From the NCBI GenBank assembly GCA_039545315.1, contig BCIM01000002.1, positions 771,369-835,368 of the forward strand: a stretch of 64,000 bases of DNA, written 5' to 3'. The notes beneath the pieces are model-generated. The model was not told where the DNA came from. It ran no database searches and was given only the letters and a program-made list of their open reading frames with translations. Each line of letters starts with the position of its first letter. Position 1 is the stretch's first letter. Source of the DNA: Kondoa malvinella. Taxonomy: Eukaryota; Basidiomycota; Agaricostilbomycetes; Agaricostilbales; Kondoaceae. Shown in pieces: positions 1-11,078 of the stretch. The translations under genes and the position numbers were made by a program.

Positions 1-145
1 TGCTGTAACTCTTCACAGGACAATACATGGCTCATATCAGCGCTTCAAGTGTCACTGCTCATGACTTGACTCTGCACGACTTAGAGCATGATGATAATCA
101 CAATACATACAGATGATGCTAATTAATATGCCAAAGTGTCCACAT
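1..145. other. Left edge, no gene seen
   Basis: AT-leaning sequence downstream of the first gene's stop. No feature can be supported here; it probably holds the 3' UTR of that minus-strand gene. Confidence 0.5.
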
Positions 146-1849
146 CTATGCCTTCCACTCATTCGCCCTTCTTGCTTTCTGCCTCCACGCCCATACGCTT
201 TTTCCGACAAAGACCAGCGCACCGACACCACTTGTCCCTACTAATGCCTGCTCCATGAACTGCCTGCTCTCTGAAAAGGTACTCCTCGCCCAATTCTTCA
301 GACTCGTGGACCGGCTCTTCTGCCTCACATCGATCAGCTGTAGTTGAGCGATGCCTTTCGTCCACTTTTGCCCAAGACCATAGCGATTCGTCTTGATAAT
401 GTCTAGATTCTGGTTGATGTCTTCAATCAGCACAAGCAGACCTTGAACAGGGAACATTTGATGACTGTCGTTCGCTGGCCAGGATTCGCCTCCAGAGACA
501 GCGTGCGTGAGGAGGAAATCGTGCGCCGCAACGATGGGCGGCATGAGCGCGTGAGAAGACTCAAAGACTGGTAGAGAAGCATTGGCAACAGCTGCAAAGG
601 TGTCCATGTCTTCAAAGTCTTCTTCGTTGGTCGGTAGAGCATGCTGAGGAGGTGGCATAGTCCAGAGGTTGTATGGACTTGATGGGCGGTCTGCTGACGC
701 GGCGTCCAGCTCGTATGAGAGTAGGTGCAGAAGACGAAGATTGAGTACTGAGTAGTCCCAGGACGACGAGCGGACGAGCTCGAAAGGTTGCCGGCCATCG
801 TGCTGATCACAAGGTGAGCTGTGCCTCTCGAGAGAATGAGAAGCGACTCACAGAGATGGCATTCATTGCCCGTGGGATGACATACTGCTCTACATGAGCA
901 TCATACATGGACGGGTAGTAAGGCTCTTCGTTGATGAAGCGAAGCAGCGAGAGGTATTGTATGTCGTAAGCTGTGCCATGGCTACTCGAAGACGTCAACT
1001 AGAGCAAGGACGCGAAGAGGAAGGGCTTACTTGTTTGGTGCAAGAGCCTCTTCCGAAGCAAAAGGGTGCGTCTCATGCCATTCTGCATACTCCTTTGCCC
1101 ATTCCAATAGGCCATTCTTTATCCTTAGACCCTCATCATCCATTCCAAGCCGGAGCACTTCTAATGCTCTGAAGACATGCGAGATGGGGAAGAGCTCCAA
1201 GATACCCGTTCGCGTCCCACTTCCCGGAGCATTCGAATTGCTTTGACCAAGACAGATGCCCGCAAATTCCATTCTCGGCAGCATGCCAACATTCTCATCC
1301 AAGAACCAACTGTTGATGAGCTGCAACGCCTTCTCTCGATAGGTATAATCGGCTTCTGAAAAGAGGAAAGCGAGAGAAAGCGACGTGACATGGCTGACCA
1401 TTTTCCTGAAGAGGTCGTAATCTGGTACAGAGCGAGCTATTTGCGTGTTTATGTGCCCTTCGCGAGTTTCCCATCCACCGGATGAGTTTTCCCAGCAATA
1501 CTTGTTGAATGAAACGTAGTCTCGTTGTGTCGCTCCGTCAGGTAACAGTGAAGCGTCTTTGATAGACATGTCGAGCAGTTCAGAGGTCTGCAAGACCCTC
1601 ATGGCGCGCTGTAAGAGAATGCATGAGTGTCTGGTACGACTCGAAATATAGCATGACATGGCGCACATTTCGCAAATTGTTCCGCAAGAAGGGTCGAGTA
1701 GACTGCGGACTTCTCGGATTGAGCAGAAGTAATGTAGGATCCAGCTTGGTCACGTAGGCAGGCTCTTGATGCAGGAAAGTCAGCAGGACGAGCAGCGAGA
1801 GACCAAAGGGTAAGGCGGTGAATAGAGCTTTTCGCTTGAGGGACACCAT
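146..1849 (-). CDS. Alginate-lyase-like (poly)saccharide lyase domain protein, membrane anchored
   Basis: Four exons, 1849-1667, 1608-1031, 984-852 and 802-146, keep one frame and give 516 residues. The protein matches the alginate lyase / chondroitin AC lyase-like family of polysaccharide lyases: an INSWFLDE segment, a NNSHGTAYDIQ motif at about residue 253 (the family's NNHGTxYDxQ signature with the catalytic-site Asn/His) and a GRQPFELVRSSSWDYSVLNL segment. A hydrophobic helix near residues 8-25 (LFTALPFGLSLLVLLTFL) looks like a signal anchor, and a second hydrophobic stretch (ALVGTSGVGALVFVGKSVWAW) lies close to the C-terminus. Most family members are secreted without a C-terminal helix, so this one is probably membrane bound and acts outside the cell or in the secretory path. 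The substrate cannot be told; fungal relatives need not act on alginate. Confidence 0.85.
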
Positions 1850-2254
1850 GTCTGCTTGGAGGGTGTCGCGTGTTGGCAGATGACAGGCAAGAGGAGTAGT
1901 AAACAGTTGCTCGAGGGTCCTGATCGAGTTGCAATGAAGAAAATCTCCTGCAAGTCGTTCAAAACAACAAGGTCGCGTCGACACCTCAATTTAGCTTTCA
2001 TGAGTGGGACGCGTCTTTATGCATTGCATTAGGCCAAAGCAGAGGCCTTCTTCTATACTGTACATGTACTGTTCCGCTACTTCTCGCCATACAATGACCT
2101 CTGATCAAGTACAACGGAGACTTTTTCAAACTGTGCCTCATCAGCCAGCAATCACAGCAAGAGTGCAGGAGGCTTACATAAACAACGAATCCACTGACCC
2201 ACTGTTCTGTACATCCGCTCTCCTCCATATCCGAAGACCGCAGCAGATCTTCAG
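1850..2254. other. Intergenic, upstream of the lyase gene
   Basis: About 400 bases between the start of the lyase gene and the stop of the riboflavin synthase gene, both on the minus strand. It should hold the lyase promoter. No coding segment was recognised on either strand. Confidence 0.5.
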
Positions 2255-3124
2255 CTAAAGCCCGCGCTTCTTCAAAGCCCTTTCAACTGCAGCATCAACC
2301 ATCGCTTGTACCTTGCTCTCTCCTTGCATGTGGCCTTCAAGCGTCTGATTGACAATCTTCGAAACCGCTTTGGCGACCACGTCAATTTCTATATTGACTT
2401 TCTCGCCAACCTTTTTCTCAGTGATGATGACACGCTCTTGCGTATGCGCGATGAGCATAACGCCGAATGTACGATTCGAGTCGTCCACTGACGTCAAAGT
2501 GAGCGAAGTACCGTCTATCGTCACGTAGCCTTTTGGTATGAGACCTGCTTGGTATTCGACTGCTGATTCTGGTAGCTGGAAAAGGAACCGGATAGAGTTG
2601 CCGTCTGATTCTTTCGAGGTGATTGTTGCTGTGGTATCAACGTGTCCCTTGAAGTACATTGAGCTCTTGTCGAGCAGACTGCTTCGAGAGACATACCTGG
2701 ACAAAGTGACCTCCGTAGCGAGCTCCAGTCTGCATCGCACGCTCCAGGTTGACTTTAGATCCGACAGACAGATCACCTGTAAGCGCGGCTCAGCCTTGGA
2801 GTATTCGATGGCCGCACTTCATGTTGACTGACCTAGATCCGTTCTGGACAGAGTCTCGGGCGCCAACCCAACCTTGAAAGAGTCTCTATCCCATTCAGTG
2901 ACCGTCAAACAAGCTCCGTTGACGCATATACTGTCGCCCAAATGACAATCTTCCAACACTTGAGATGCATCGCCTATCGTTACTGTCCAGCCTTTGCCTC
3001 CACTCTCGCTGTCATCCTTCTCTTTAATGTCTTTAACGGTGCCCAGATGCTATAAGACGGCGTGGATGAGTGTCAAGCAGAAGCGACGTCGCTCATGACT
3101 CACCTCGATCAATCCGGTAAACAT
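2255..3124 (-). CDS. RIB5: Riboflavin synthase (alpha type)
   Basis: Exons 3124-3104, 3049-2833, 2776-2697 and 2647-2255 join in frame to 236 residues. The enzyme dismutates two 6,7-dimethyl-8-ribityllumazine molecules to riboflavin, the last step of riboflavin synthesis. The N-terminus MFTGLIE is the family hallmark. Two homologous lumazine-binding halves are visible: one from residue 1 through GDSICVNGACLTVTEWD, the second from GHVDTTATI through IDGTSLTLTSVDD. The linker contains GARYGGHFVQGHVD, typical of the family. The first exon is only 21 bases. Length and motif order are standard, so function is confident. The C-terminal tail after about residue 210 is lysine rich and less conserved. 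Confidence 0.96.
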
Positions 3125-3545
3125 GGTCTATAGCTGACGATGGGAGTGCAAGGTGGTGGGTATCGCAGCTGCTTGACAACGGTCGATTAGCTGGCAGGGA
3201 GGTGTATGATATCACTGTTCGAGAATAAGCCGTCTGAAATTATATGTGTCATCGAGGCTGCCCTCAAGCAGTGCATATAGTCTGGTACACTACATCAATT
3301 CGGTCGCCTCCACGTGCTAATGTCGTCAACAGAGTGACCTTGGGATACTATGACTTTTGAAGGAATGTTGAACTATAAGGAGTCTGCTGTACTGATCAGC
3401 TGTGGAGAGCGGGCCAGAAAGTGTCCACTCACGCCTTAGGTTGTATTCAGTCAGATGAGCAGCCATGTTGTCTTCCATGACATGCAGAGCAGCATGCATA
3501 TGCGTTGAGTAATGGTAGAGAGCTTGAACACTGTTGGACAGCCGT
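3125..3545. other. Intergenic, upstream of riboflavin synthase
   Basis: About 420 bases between the riboflavin synthase start and the TIP41 stop, both minus strand. Promoter of the former and 3' UTR of the latter are expected. The open stretch on the minus strand at 3326-3643 overlaps the TIP41 3' end in another frame and shows no family features. Confidence 0.5.
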
Positions 3546-4935
3546 TTACCCGTGTAGTTGAAGGACTTGAAGACGAGTACCGAGACCTTGCCAGTCCGAT
3601 GCTGTGTCTTGTGATGCAGAATAAGCAGGTGTAGGAGTCTCAACTGGTACTGAGGATGACCATGGCGCTGATGCTGGTATGCGAGCGTTCGAAGGCTGAG
3701 GCAAAGATGCGGGTGCAGTGGTCGCTTGGTTAGCAGGATGTAGGTGTGCTGGTAGGTCGTCCAACATGCCGAGCATGTTTGCGACCCAGTTGCTATCGGT
3801 AAGCGGAGTTAGATCGTGAGGCTTTTCGGTTGGTAGTCGCTGTCGTGAATTAATCAGTAAAGTGATGGAATGAGACACGGGAACCTACCTGTTTGACTGC
3901 TTCATATGTATTTTGCCTGCCTTTGCTCTCCCTGATGACCTCTTTTGATCCGAAAGCATGATACAGTCTCACGTCATAGATACGGAAGAGCACTCCGTCG
4001 ACCCGAAGGAATAGGCGGGATAGCACAAATAGGCAGGAAGGCATTACTCGCTGTCGATAGAATTCTGCCTCAGCAACTGGTTGTGCAGAAAGCGAAGAAT
4101 CAACTGACCACTTTGACCACAAGGTTGACTATGCCATTGTCATGCAGCTCGTCTTCGAAGAGAGTGACTTCATCAAAGAAGAGGATAGGTTCATTCTGCG
4201 AAGCGAGTTGTGCAAGCGGTATGCCCGGATGATTCGGTGCATCTTCAAAGCTCTGCGAATTTTTGATCTCACTATATAACTAGAGAATAGCGAGACAGAC
4301 TCACCAGACCACTGTTCTCCAGCCTGCCAGGATGTGTAGTCGTGTACGTCCAGTCCCAATTCTTGACTACACCAACAGGGTCGCTCGCCCCGCTCAGGCT
4401 CCGGCTCTTGGCCCAATCTGCCGCATAAGCTACTTTAACAGCTCCACTCGCTTCTCCAGTCGAGTCCACAGCTTTCAATGCAGTCAAACCGTCAAAGACG
4501 TATTCCAGCTGAGATTCGGTATGCTTGATAGACAGCAAATTGCGACCAAAGCAGATCTCTGGCAGTGGAATCTCCAGATCTTGTGAGGCCCTGTCATAAG
4601 CATTAGCCCTGTCTGCATGCACCAACGACAGCAGCTTGCTTCTCGCTCTCGCTTGCATTCAAGATTGGCCGCTTTGCTGTTTCGACTTGCCAGGACTTGT
4701 ATTTCACACCTCTGACACCATCTTCACCTTCGTACACTTCTGCTCTTGCCCTTTGCATCCCCTGGTAGTATGCTCGCCTATGACAACGCTCGATCAACAA
4801 AGACGGACCAGCTCACCGTGTCGCACAGACCACGAAAAACAGTGTGATCTGTGCACAGAGTGAATAAATCTCGACCAATGTTGCTTTCTTTGCTTGCTCA
4901 TACTTACCTTGTGATGGCATCAAGCGCTCAAGCAT
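3546..4935 (-). CDS. TIP41: TIP41-like protein (type 2A phosphatase / TOR pathway regulator)
   Basis: TIP41/TIPRL proteins bind PP2A-type catalytic subunits or Tap42 and modulate TOR signalling in the cytosol. Recognised blocks in order: GVKYKSWQVETAKRPILN, LEIPLPEICFG with FDGLTALKAVD, VVKNWDWTYTTTHPG, a block with LVFEESDFIKEEDRF, then RVMPSCLFVLSRLFLRVDG and VRLYHAFGSKEVIRE, all diagnostic of the family. The start was placed at 4935 because a short exon coding MLERLMPSQ ends in a GTAAGT donor, followed by a small exon and then GMQRARAEVYEGE in frame. At least six introns are present; I did not settle the junction near 4610. A proline/serine-rich tail ends in WQGLGTRLQVLQLHG. Identification is firm; exact exon edges less so. 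Confidence 0.9.
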
Positions 4936-5520
4936 CGTAGATGTCCTCTACAAGCCGCATCCATTGCACAGCGACGCGTTTCAGCTCTTCAGGTCGTGGC
5001 TTGTAGAGGCTGCTCTCCTCTGGGGGGTAGCGTCGCCTAATATTTTGAACGGCTCGACTCTCTTCGGAGGGCTCGAGCCAAATCAATTTTTTTGCTCTGG
5101 AAAGTCAACCTGTGAAATGTCTGTCACCGATTCACATATTTCACCAATAAAGCTCGAAGCTTTTTTCCTCCTGCTCATCTACAGCTATCTGTCTACTGCC
5201 ATGTCTAGCTCCTCTCTTCCCCTACTTGCTATCTACCGCAATCCTTGCTAGTACCTGAAGCGCTCTGTCATACATGATTGGATTTGGCTTTCACCCTGGT
5301 CGCTCGACTCTGTCATCCGATCAGTCCTGAGTGTCTATTATCTACTATACTACTTATGCGTTGTCACGTTGCTAAAGGGACCATCGCAAGCGTACGGAGA
5401 GCAACGTGTGCGAAGTCTGGCACTCGACAACATCCCTTTGTCCAACTTCTGTCACACTCTTGCACAAACAGCTGGTGATACTCTTCTGTGACTGCTACCA
5501 ATTTGGTTTCGCCTGCAACG
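4936..5520. promoter_or_regulatory. Divergent intergenic region between TIP41 and the CFEM gene
   Basis: 585 bases separate two start codons that point away from each other, so both promoters must lie here. The stretch contains pyrimidine-rich runs near 5160-5240. No coding segment, TATA box or specific binding site could be assigned with confidence. Confidence 0.5.
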
Positions 5521-6208
5521 ATGAAGTTGCTCCTTTCTTACGGTTTGCTGTTCGTCAGTGCATCCCTAGCATGGGCAAACATCCTATCAGACACCATCTT
5601 CGAAGCAGTATGTTCAATCTCAACCATCTGACGCTTTATACTCATACTCGTCGAAGTTTCCGGCCGTGCCAGAGTGTGTTCGCGGATGCACAGACACCAT
5701 GCCTTTGCCTATATCAGTAAGCCAGCAACTTCTGATCTGGCCTTAGTCTGACGTGTTACTAGGCCGTGGTGTCATGTGCTGGCGATGAAGATGCAATAGC
5801 CTGTCTTTGTGCAAGAGAGGATCTTGCTGTGCAAATCTACAACTGCTCGACTGCTACAGTGAGTCTTCCCACTTCCTCCATGCGATGTACAAGCTCAGAC
5901 TAGCTCCAGACAGGTCCTAAGAAGGATCAAGAGCAGGCTCTTGCCAATATCGAGGAAGTCTGCGCTGACCATTCGGTCGAATTGGACTTTGCTGCGCTGG
6001 CCGCTGGTATGTCTGCTTCGGAGGTTGAAGAGCAAGCCGAGCCTACAAAGCAGTCAAAGCGTATGCCCTTCCATCACGTAATGTGGATGAAGCGCTGATG
6101 TTGTCTCTAGCACCTTTCTCTGTCGACAATCAATCTTCTGCATCGCGAGTCGGCTGGCCAGAATCAGTTGGTCTCGCAGGCTTGGCTGTACTTCTCATCG
6201 CGGGCTAG
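5521..6208 (+). CDS. CFEM-like cysteine-rich surface protein, probably GPI anchored
   Basis: Exons 5521-5607, 5657-5716, 5763-5858, 5910-6060 and 6111-6208 join in frame to 163 residues. A signal peptide (MKLLLSYGLLFVSASLAWA) is followed by the pattern PECVRGC...VVSCAGDEDAIACLCARED...YNCS...EEVCADH, which fits the fungal CFEM domain (extracellular, often heme or iron related, or effector-like). I count seven domain cysteines; the canonical domain has eight, so one disulphide may be missing. A hydrophobic C-terminus (SVGLAGLAVLLIAG) with polar, Ser-rich sequence before it suggests a GPI signal. Function beyond cell-surface location is not evident. Confidence 0.85.
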
Positions 6209-6386
6209 CGAGTACCGGAAGAGACGCGAAGGGTTTGGTTACTGGGTGCTCGGTTCATTGAGCATCTTGGGATCATGCGTTACAGTGATTACATTGCAGC
6301 ATGTAACGATCGTTGAGAGCGCTGCACACGACTAGATCTGCCTGGTATCAAGATATGCTCAGTTTAACCCTTTGCATGAATCCGCC

Positions 6387-7341
6387 ATGTCTGCCTCACC
6401 TTCGCTGTCTCCTCCGCCGCAGCTAAACGGTCAAGCACCTACCGAAGCTCAAGCACAAGACCAAGAGCAGCAAGCAGAAGTCGAGAATGCAGATTCTATC
6501 TTCCCTGCACCTCCGTCTGTTTACAAGCGATTCACCGACCGACATCTAGCAATGGCGAGAGGCGAGGTAGCTGAAGAAGACGGGCCAGATGTGGACTTTG
6601 ATCTCAAGACGTTGATTGAACCGCCGGATGTGGATTGGATAGTCGAACAAGGCAGATGGAATTGCTTTGGCCAGGAATTTTACGTGAGTCGCAGTCTGAG
6701 GGGCTCTGTGCGACAGCTCTGATATTGCTTGTACAGCTAGAAGAGCAACTGTCGCCTTTGGAAGCTATGGAAGCGTATCAGCTCTACGACTCTTCTGCAG
6801 GTGAGCCGCTTCGATTGAAGACGGTACAAGATCTTTAATGTGCATTGGCAGACTGTAAACAGTCTCTCACCCAGCTTTTACACACTATGCTTCGCACCCA
6901 CCTCGACCTAGTCAACACTCTGCTTCTACCACCACCTACTATGCAAGCTATGGAACAGCCCTACAGCGACGTCGGTCAGCTTATAGAGCATATCAAAGTA
7001 GCCGGTATCAACATGCATTACTTGGTCAATGAGCTTCGTCCTGTCCAAGCGAGGGAAACGCTCAAAGTCATGATGCGGGCAATGATTGATGATCGGAAAG
7101 CAAAGACTGCGGCGTTGAAAGGGTGCGATCCTGCTACTACCACGCACGGGATCGGCTGATCAAGGAGAAAAGGAAATGCGAATCAGCTCGAGCTACTATC
7201 GACAGTCTCAGACAGAAGTTTGCTACGCCGAATACAGCTACCTCAGAACTGAAGGAGGCATTGGAGACAAGCTCTACGAAGCATGATCAGCGAGAACAGC
7301 ACGATTGGCAAACCGTACTTCAAGCTGTTGATGCTCTGTAA
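6387..7341 (+). CDS. MED7: Mediator complex subunit 7
   Basis: Exons 6387-6683, 6737-6800, 6852-7122 and 7173-7341 join in frame to 266 residues. Med7 belongs to the Mediator middle module, pairs with Med21 and Med31, and bridges activators and RNA polymerase II in the nucleus. Visible signatures are FPAPPSVYKRFTDRHL, the DLKTLIEPPDVDWIVEQG segment and, after a helical block, INMHYLVNELRPVQARETL, which matches the conserved Med7 helix. The N-terminal 35 residues are Ala/Gln/Pro rich and likely disordered. The C-terminal 60 residues are predicted helical and charged. The third intron was placed with the branch-like CTGAT 13 bases before AAAAG because this is the only phase-compatible join. Confidence 0.93.
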
Positions 7342-8603
7342 TTCCTCCTCAGCTCGAAGCAACCTCCAACTTCAGCCAGAAGCTATGCACTCGCTTTTAT
7401 CTCACCAGCCAGGTCAGGTAAGCAGGTTCCTTTATCGCTTTGTTCCTCGTTCCTTACCTCCTGTAGATCTTTACGCGATCAAGGTACATTGGGAGCGGGT
7501 GTTTGGATTTCCGTTCCTGAGGATCATTGTGATCAACATTGGTTGGTAAATCCAGCGCATAGTGTAAAGGAAGCCACCAATCAATGTGTAGGTGAGCAGG
7601 ACAGAGGACAAGAGAAGGCCAAGTGGAGATGGGTGCGCAAGGCTAACGGGTCGTGCCGAAATCTAGTCTCCGAGAGTCCGTCTTGTCAAGCGCCAGTAAT
7701 TTTCTCAGTGTGACCGACCATTGTAGGCTGTGCTCATCTTACAGCGTGCTCTCGCCCTGCACTCGACCACGTCTGTACACTGCAATAAAGCTTTGACCGA
7801 CAACGACCGAAATAAATCAAGTTGATCGATCATATTTCAACCCAGCAACACACAATAGCAGCGCACCAGGCCTCAAGACAGCAACAGGAAGAGCTTTACT
7901 AACTCAATCACCTTTGTTGCGTCAGCCCGATTACACAATTTCGACGATCTTGTCCAAATTCCTGACAATTCCTCAGATTTAATTTAGGGAAGCTTTCAAC
8001 TTGCAGTCCGAGACACAACTTTGCGCCATCTTGAAGCTTCAAGCAACGTCTAAGTGACTAGTTCAAGGCACCTTTGAACATCGCCTTTGCCAGTCCAACA
8101 CCAAATTTCTTGCCGTGCGGTTCTCGCCTTGCGCCCTTGCACCTTCCCTTTCTGGTTTCTAGGCACCTTCTGGCCAATTGTCTTCTGGTCTTGCTCTACG
8201 ACTACTGTACCCTGCTTGCAGTAGCCAAGTCTTTCAATCAGGACAACCCCAAACCTTGGAAACTCCACATCAGGCCAAACTAGGCTGCCACACCACAACT
8301 CGTATTGCAGAGCTCGCTTGTTGGGTATCGCAAAGAAGATTATTGCGTTGCTGTTGCGTTGCTGTTGTGGACCTTGTCCGGAAGTAGCGCTTGCAATTTG
8401 AGGTGAGTTCCACCGCATGATCGTTGGATGACACTGCTGATGCGTATGTAAAAAAGCTTTCTGCGTGGATCTCTTTGAATCTATTCCATTTGCGGCCATC
8501 CGATCCTCAGACGACCCGACGATCGCAAAGGCCGACGTCTTGGACAATTGCCATTTCCGGCCTTTTCGCACGAAAACCTAAATTAACAGCATAACTTTGC
8601 ATC
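7342..8603. other. Long intergenic region before the C2H2 gene
   Basis: About 1.26 kb. It should hold the MED7 3' UTR and the promoter and 5' leader of the zinc-finger gene. A minus-strand open stretch around 7480-7590 would encode a short hydrophobic peptide (a run including LIGGFLYTMRWIYQPMLITM), but I found no convincing start, splice frame or family. Long leaders are common for fungal regulatory genes. Confidence 0.45.
8344..8370. repeat. Short tandem repeat, about two copies of a 12-mer
   Basis: The unit GCGTTGCTGTTG occurs twice in a row, about 230 bases upstream of the zinc-finger start codon. It is short and may be chance slippage. Confidence 0.6.
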
Positions 8604-10551
8604 ATGACTGCCCTCTTTGTTCCTCGCCAACAATCTCTCACTTCCGTTAGCGCCGCCCTGTCTTCTGTTCCATCAAATTCGCAGGCACCAATATCCAGCT
8701 CGACCACAGACTCCGCTTCCGCTCCAGCTGTTAACGCGAGCTACGATCTATCGGTCGGATCAGTATCATCTAGTGATTCGCACCAGCGCGCTGCAACAGC
8801 TCCATCTGGCTCTCCTCCCTCATCTGGCAAGACAAGACGCTCCCGCTCGCGTACTACTCAAGCCGAAGGCGGTGATACACCTCCTTCGCCCGGCTTTTTT
8901 GAAGCTGAAGATAGTCAACTTACTCCAAAGGGTAGTTTGGTCAAGAAGATGTTCTCATGCAGTGGATATGGAAATTGCAAAATGAGCTTTTCGCGGGCCG
9001 AGCATTTGGCTCGACATGTTCGGTTCGTCTTGCTCTTTTTTTTTCACGTGAATGCCAAGATGTACTAACCTTGTTCTTAGCAAACATACTGGAGAAAGAC
9101 CATTCCAATGTCATTGTGGAAGGGAGTTCTCGAGATTGGATAATCTGAGACAACACGTATGTTCACTGGTTATCGCTACCGACTCAGCCTGACTCATCCA
9201 TACTCGATAGGCTCAGACTGTTCATGCTGATCAAGTTGACCTCAACACCGAGATGATGGTTCGTCTGGCAGCCGTTCACAACTCGCTCGCATCATCATCG
9301 GCAGCCAATCGGAAAACGAAGACCAAGCCAAAAGCTCTGAACACCAAAAAGGCAAACAAAGTCATGCAAGAACCTGTCGCAGAAGTGGAAGATGGGCCTA
9401 CTACGCCTATCGTTCATCCCTTGCAACCTCCCAACCCAATGTACTATCAGCCCCAACACCTTCAGCCGCACGGTTCTCCTTCAGCTCCTCTTCTTCCATC
9501 TCCCTACATCTGTCACGATGCCAGCCCAACACAGCATGATTTCGCTCAACGACATGCTTACCCAATGTTGGAGAATCAAGGGATGATGCCAATGTATGAC
9601 GGAATGATGCACCCAGATGCGATGCATCCAGAAGACTACGCTTACGATCTTTACTCCAAGCCTACTCTTCCTTCAATCTCGGCGCTCATCCCGCGCAAAG
9701 GTGGTCAGGTTTCCCCTCAGCAGATGGCTCAGTATGGTCTTCTTCCTTCGCCTCTGCAGCCCACTACATCAGCACCGACTTATGCTGGCCACACTCCTGT
9801 GCATGCTCATTCGTCTACCGGCTATGGGTATTATGAACAGCAGCAGTCACCACCCAGAAGTCCGCTTCAGGCTACTGGCTCTCGTACGCCCTCGCAACAG
9901 AATCAGCAGCAGAATCAGCAGCAGTATCAGCAGCAACAGTACCAACAACAGCAGCAATTGAACCAGTACATGTCCCTCCACGGCAGTCAAGCCTTCGCCT
10001 ACCCTATTGTGCCAGCACACCAAGACTTTGAGCAGCACTTCCAGATCCTCCCTCGCTCTTTCAGCGCTTCATCGGCATCCTCTGGCGGCTCTGAGCCTTC
10101 CCTTGCATCTGGCGCATCCTCCTTTGGTCACCCGTCAATGTCTTACCCGTCTACACCTTCGCCAAAGCACGTCCGAATGCCAGCAAACCAGCCACACTAT
10201 ATGCCTTACGGTGGCTCGCAAATGCCTCACATCACCGATGCCGACCTACACAATTTTGGCCAACAACCGGGCATGATACTCTACCCTTTGCCGCCCAATC
10301 AGCAGGATGAGCTACCTCAAGACCTCACTTGTCCGCCATCAGCCTACGACAATCAAGAAGCTTTTGGGCGCAGACAGTCGCTCAACGACTTGCTTTCAGC
10401 TGCGCAATCGGGCGAAAGGACTGCTCAGCGACCATCTTACCCTCAAGCTGTCGCCGCGGGAGGTATGGCATCGCCGAGCAAGCGCCAGAGAGACGGACAT
10501 CCAGAAATACACACTAACGATCTGTTCAAGAGGCAGCACATGATGGCTTGA
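8604..10551 (+). CDS. C2H2 zinc-finger transcription factor with polyglutamine tract
   Basis: Exons 8604-9022, 9081-9156 and 9211-10551 join to 611 residues. Two adjacent C2H2 fingers start near residue 117: the first reads [20 protein letters not shown], the linker is HTGERPF, the second is [17 protein letters not shown] followed by AQTVHAD. The RAEHLARH and RLDNLRQH helices are typical of fungal stress and glucose regulators of the Usv1/Rgm1/Mig type, which bind C/G-rich elements. The fingers sit in the N-terminal half; a Ser/Pro-rich region precedes them, and a long Pro/Gln/Ser-rich, likely activating region follows. A lysine-rich segment after the fingers may be a nuclear signal. The exact orthologue cannot be told. 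The first intron has a consensus TACTAAC branch site. Confidence 0.9.
9835..9962 (+). repeat. CAG/CAA-rich tract coding polyglutamine
   Basis: Inside the zinc-finger gene, a run of CAG and CAA codons broken by Asn and Tyr codons gives an interrupted glutamine tract. Such tracts in fungal transcription factors vary in length between strains and often act in activation. Confidence 0.85.
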
Positions 10552-11078
10552 GACAGCCATAGATTCAGAACAGAAGCATCATTATTACGGATTTTGTACA
10601 GAGAGGGCACCTGTAGTATGCTAGCACGTAATCTATCATTGTTCAATCTCGGTACTTGCCTTGTAATTCGACTCTGCATCTTCCGCCAGTCCTTGCTTCC
10701 GGACAGTCAGTCAAGTTTCGCCCGCATGACGGTGCTCTGAATGCTCCGACACTGCCTATCTCCCGCACAGCAGACTGGCGCGCAAGGCGACCTTCGATCA
10801 CGTACTTTAACGAATGCGAACATCATGAAGGTTCTCAACCGAATTGTCTCGTCTCGCACTGTAGCTTTACTCGTCCATCTGCTTAGTACAGGCGAGTAAA
10901 TCTCTTCCACTTTTGGACCTTGCAAAACTGCCGTCACCGTCTTGATTATCGTCGTCTTGTGCCCTTTGTTTTGTTGATGTCTGTTTTGCTGCCTCCCGCT
11001 GGCTGGCGGTCTGGCCTATCGTCTCTGTATATACCCCGACGCTAGGTGATACTCAAGATAACCTGCTGCCCAGAGCAA
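10552..11078. other. Intergenic between the zinc-finger and tandem-kinase genes
   Basis: About 530 bases, with both flanking genes on the plus strand. It contains a pyrimidine-rich stretch near 10960-11000. A TATA-like GTATATAC lies at 11028-11035, about 45 bases before the next start codon. No coding segment was recognised. Confidence 0.5.
11028..11035 (+). promoter_or_regulatory. Possible TATA box of the tandem-kinase gene
   Basis: GTATATAC sits 44 bases upstream of the chosen ATG. This is close for a TATA element unless the leader is very short, so the call is tentative. Confidence 0.25.

Noticed and set aside
3326..3643. Minus-strand open stretch downstream of TIP41
   Set aside because: It overlaps the TIP41 3' coding end in another frame and has no motif, start context or splice support.
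7480..7600. Possible small hydrophobic protein on the minus strand
   Set aside because: I could not match it to any small membrane protein family or find a start and splice frame; left as a note in the intergenic entry.
8050..8571. Minus-strand 173-codon open stretch upstream of the zinc-finger gene
   Set aside because: Its composition looks like antisense of a leader region, it has no recognisable domain, and a plus-strand promoter is expected there.
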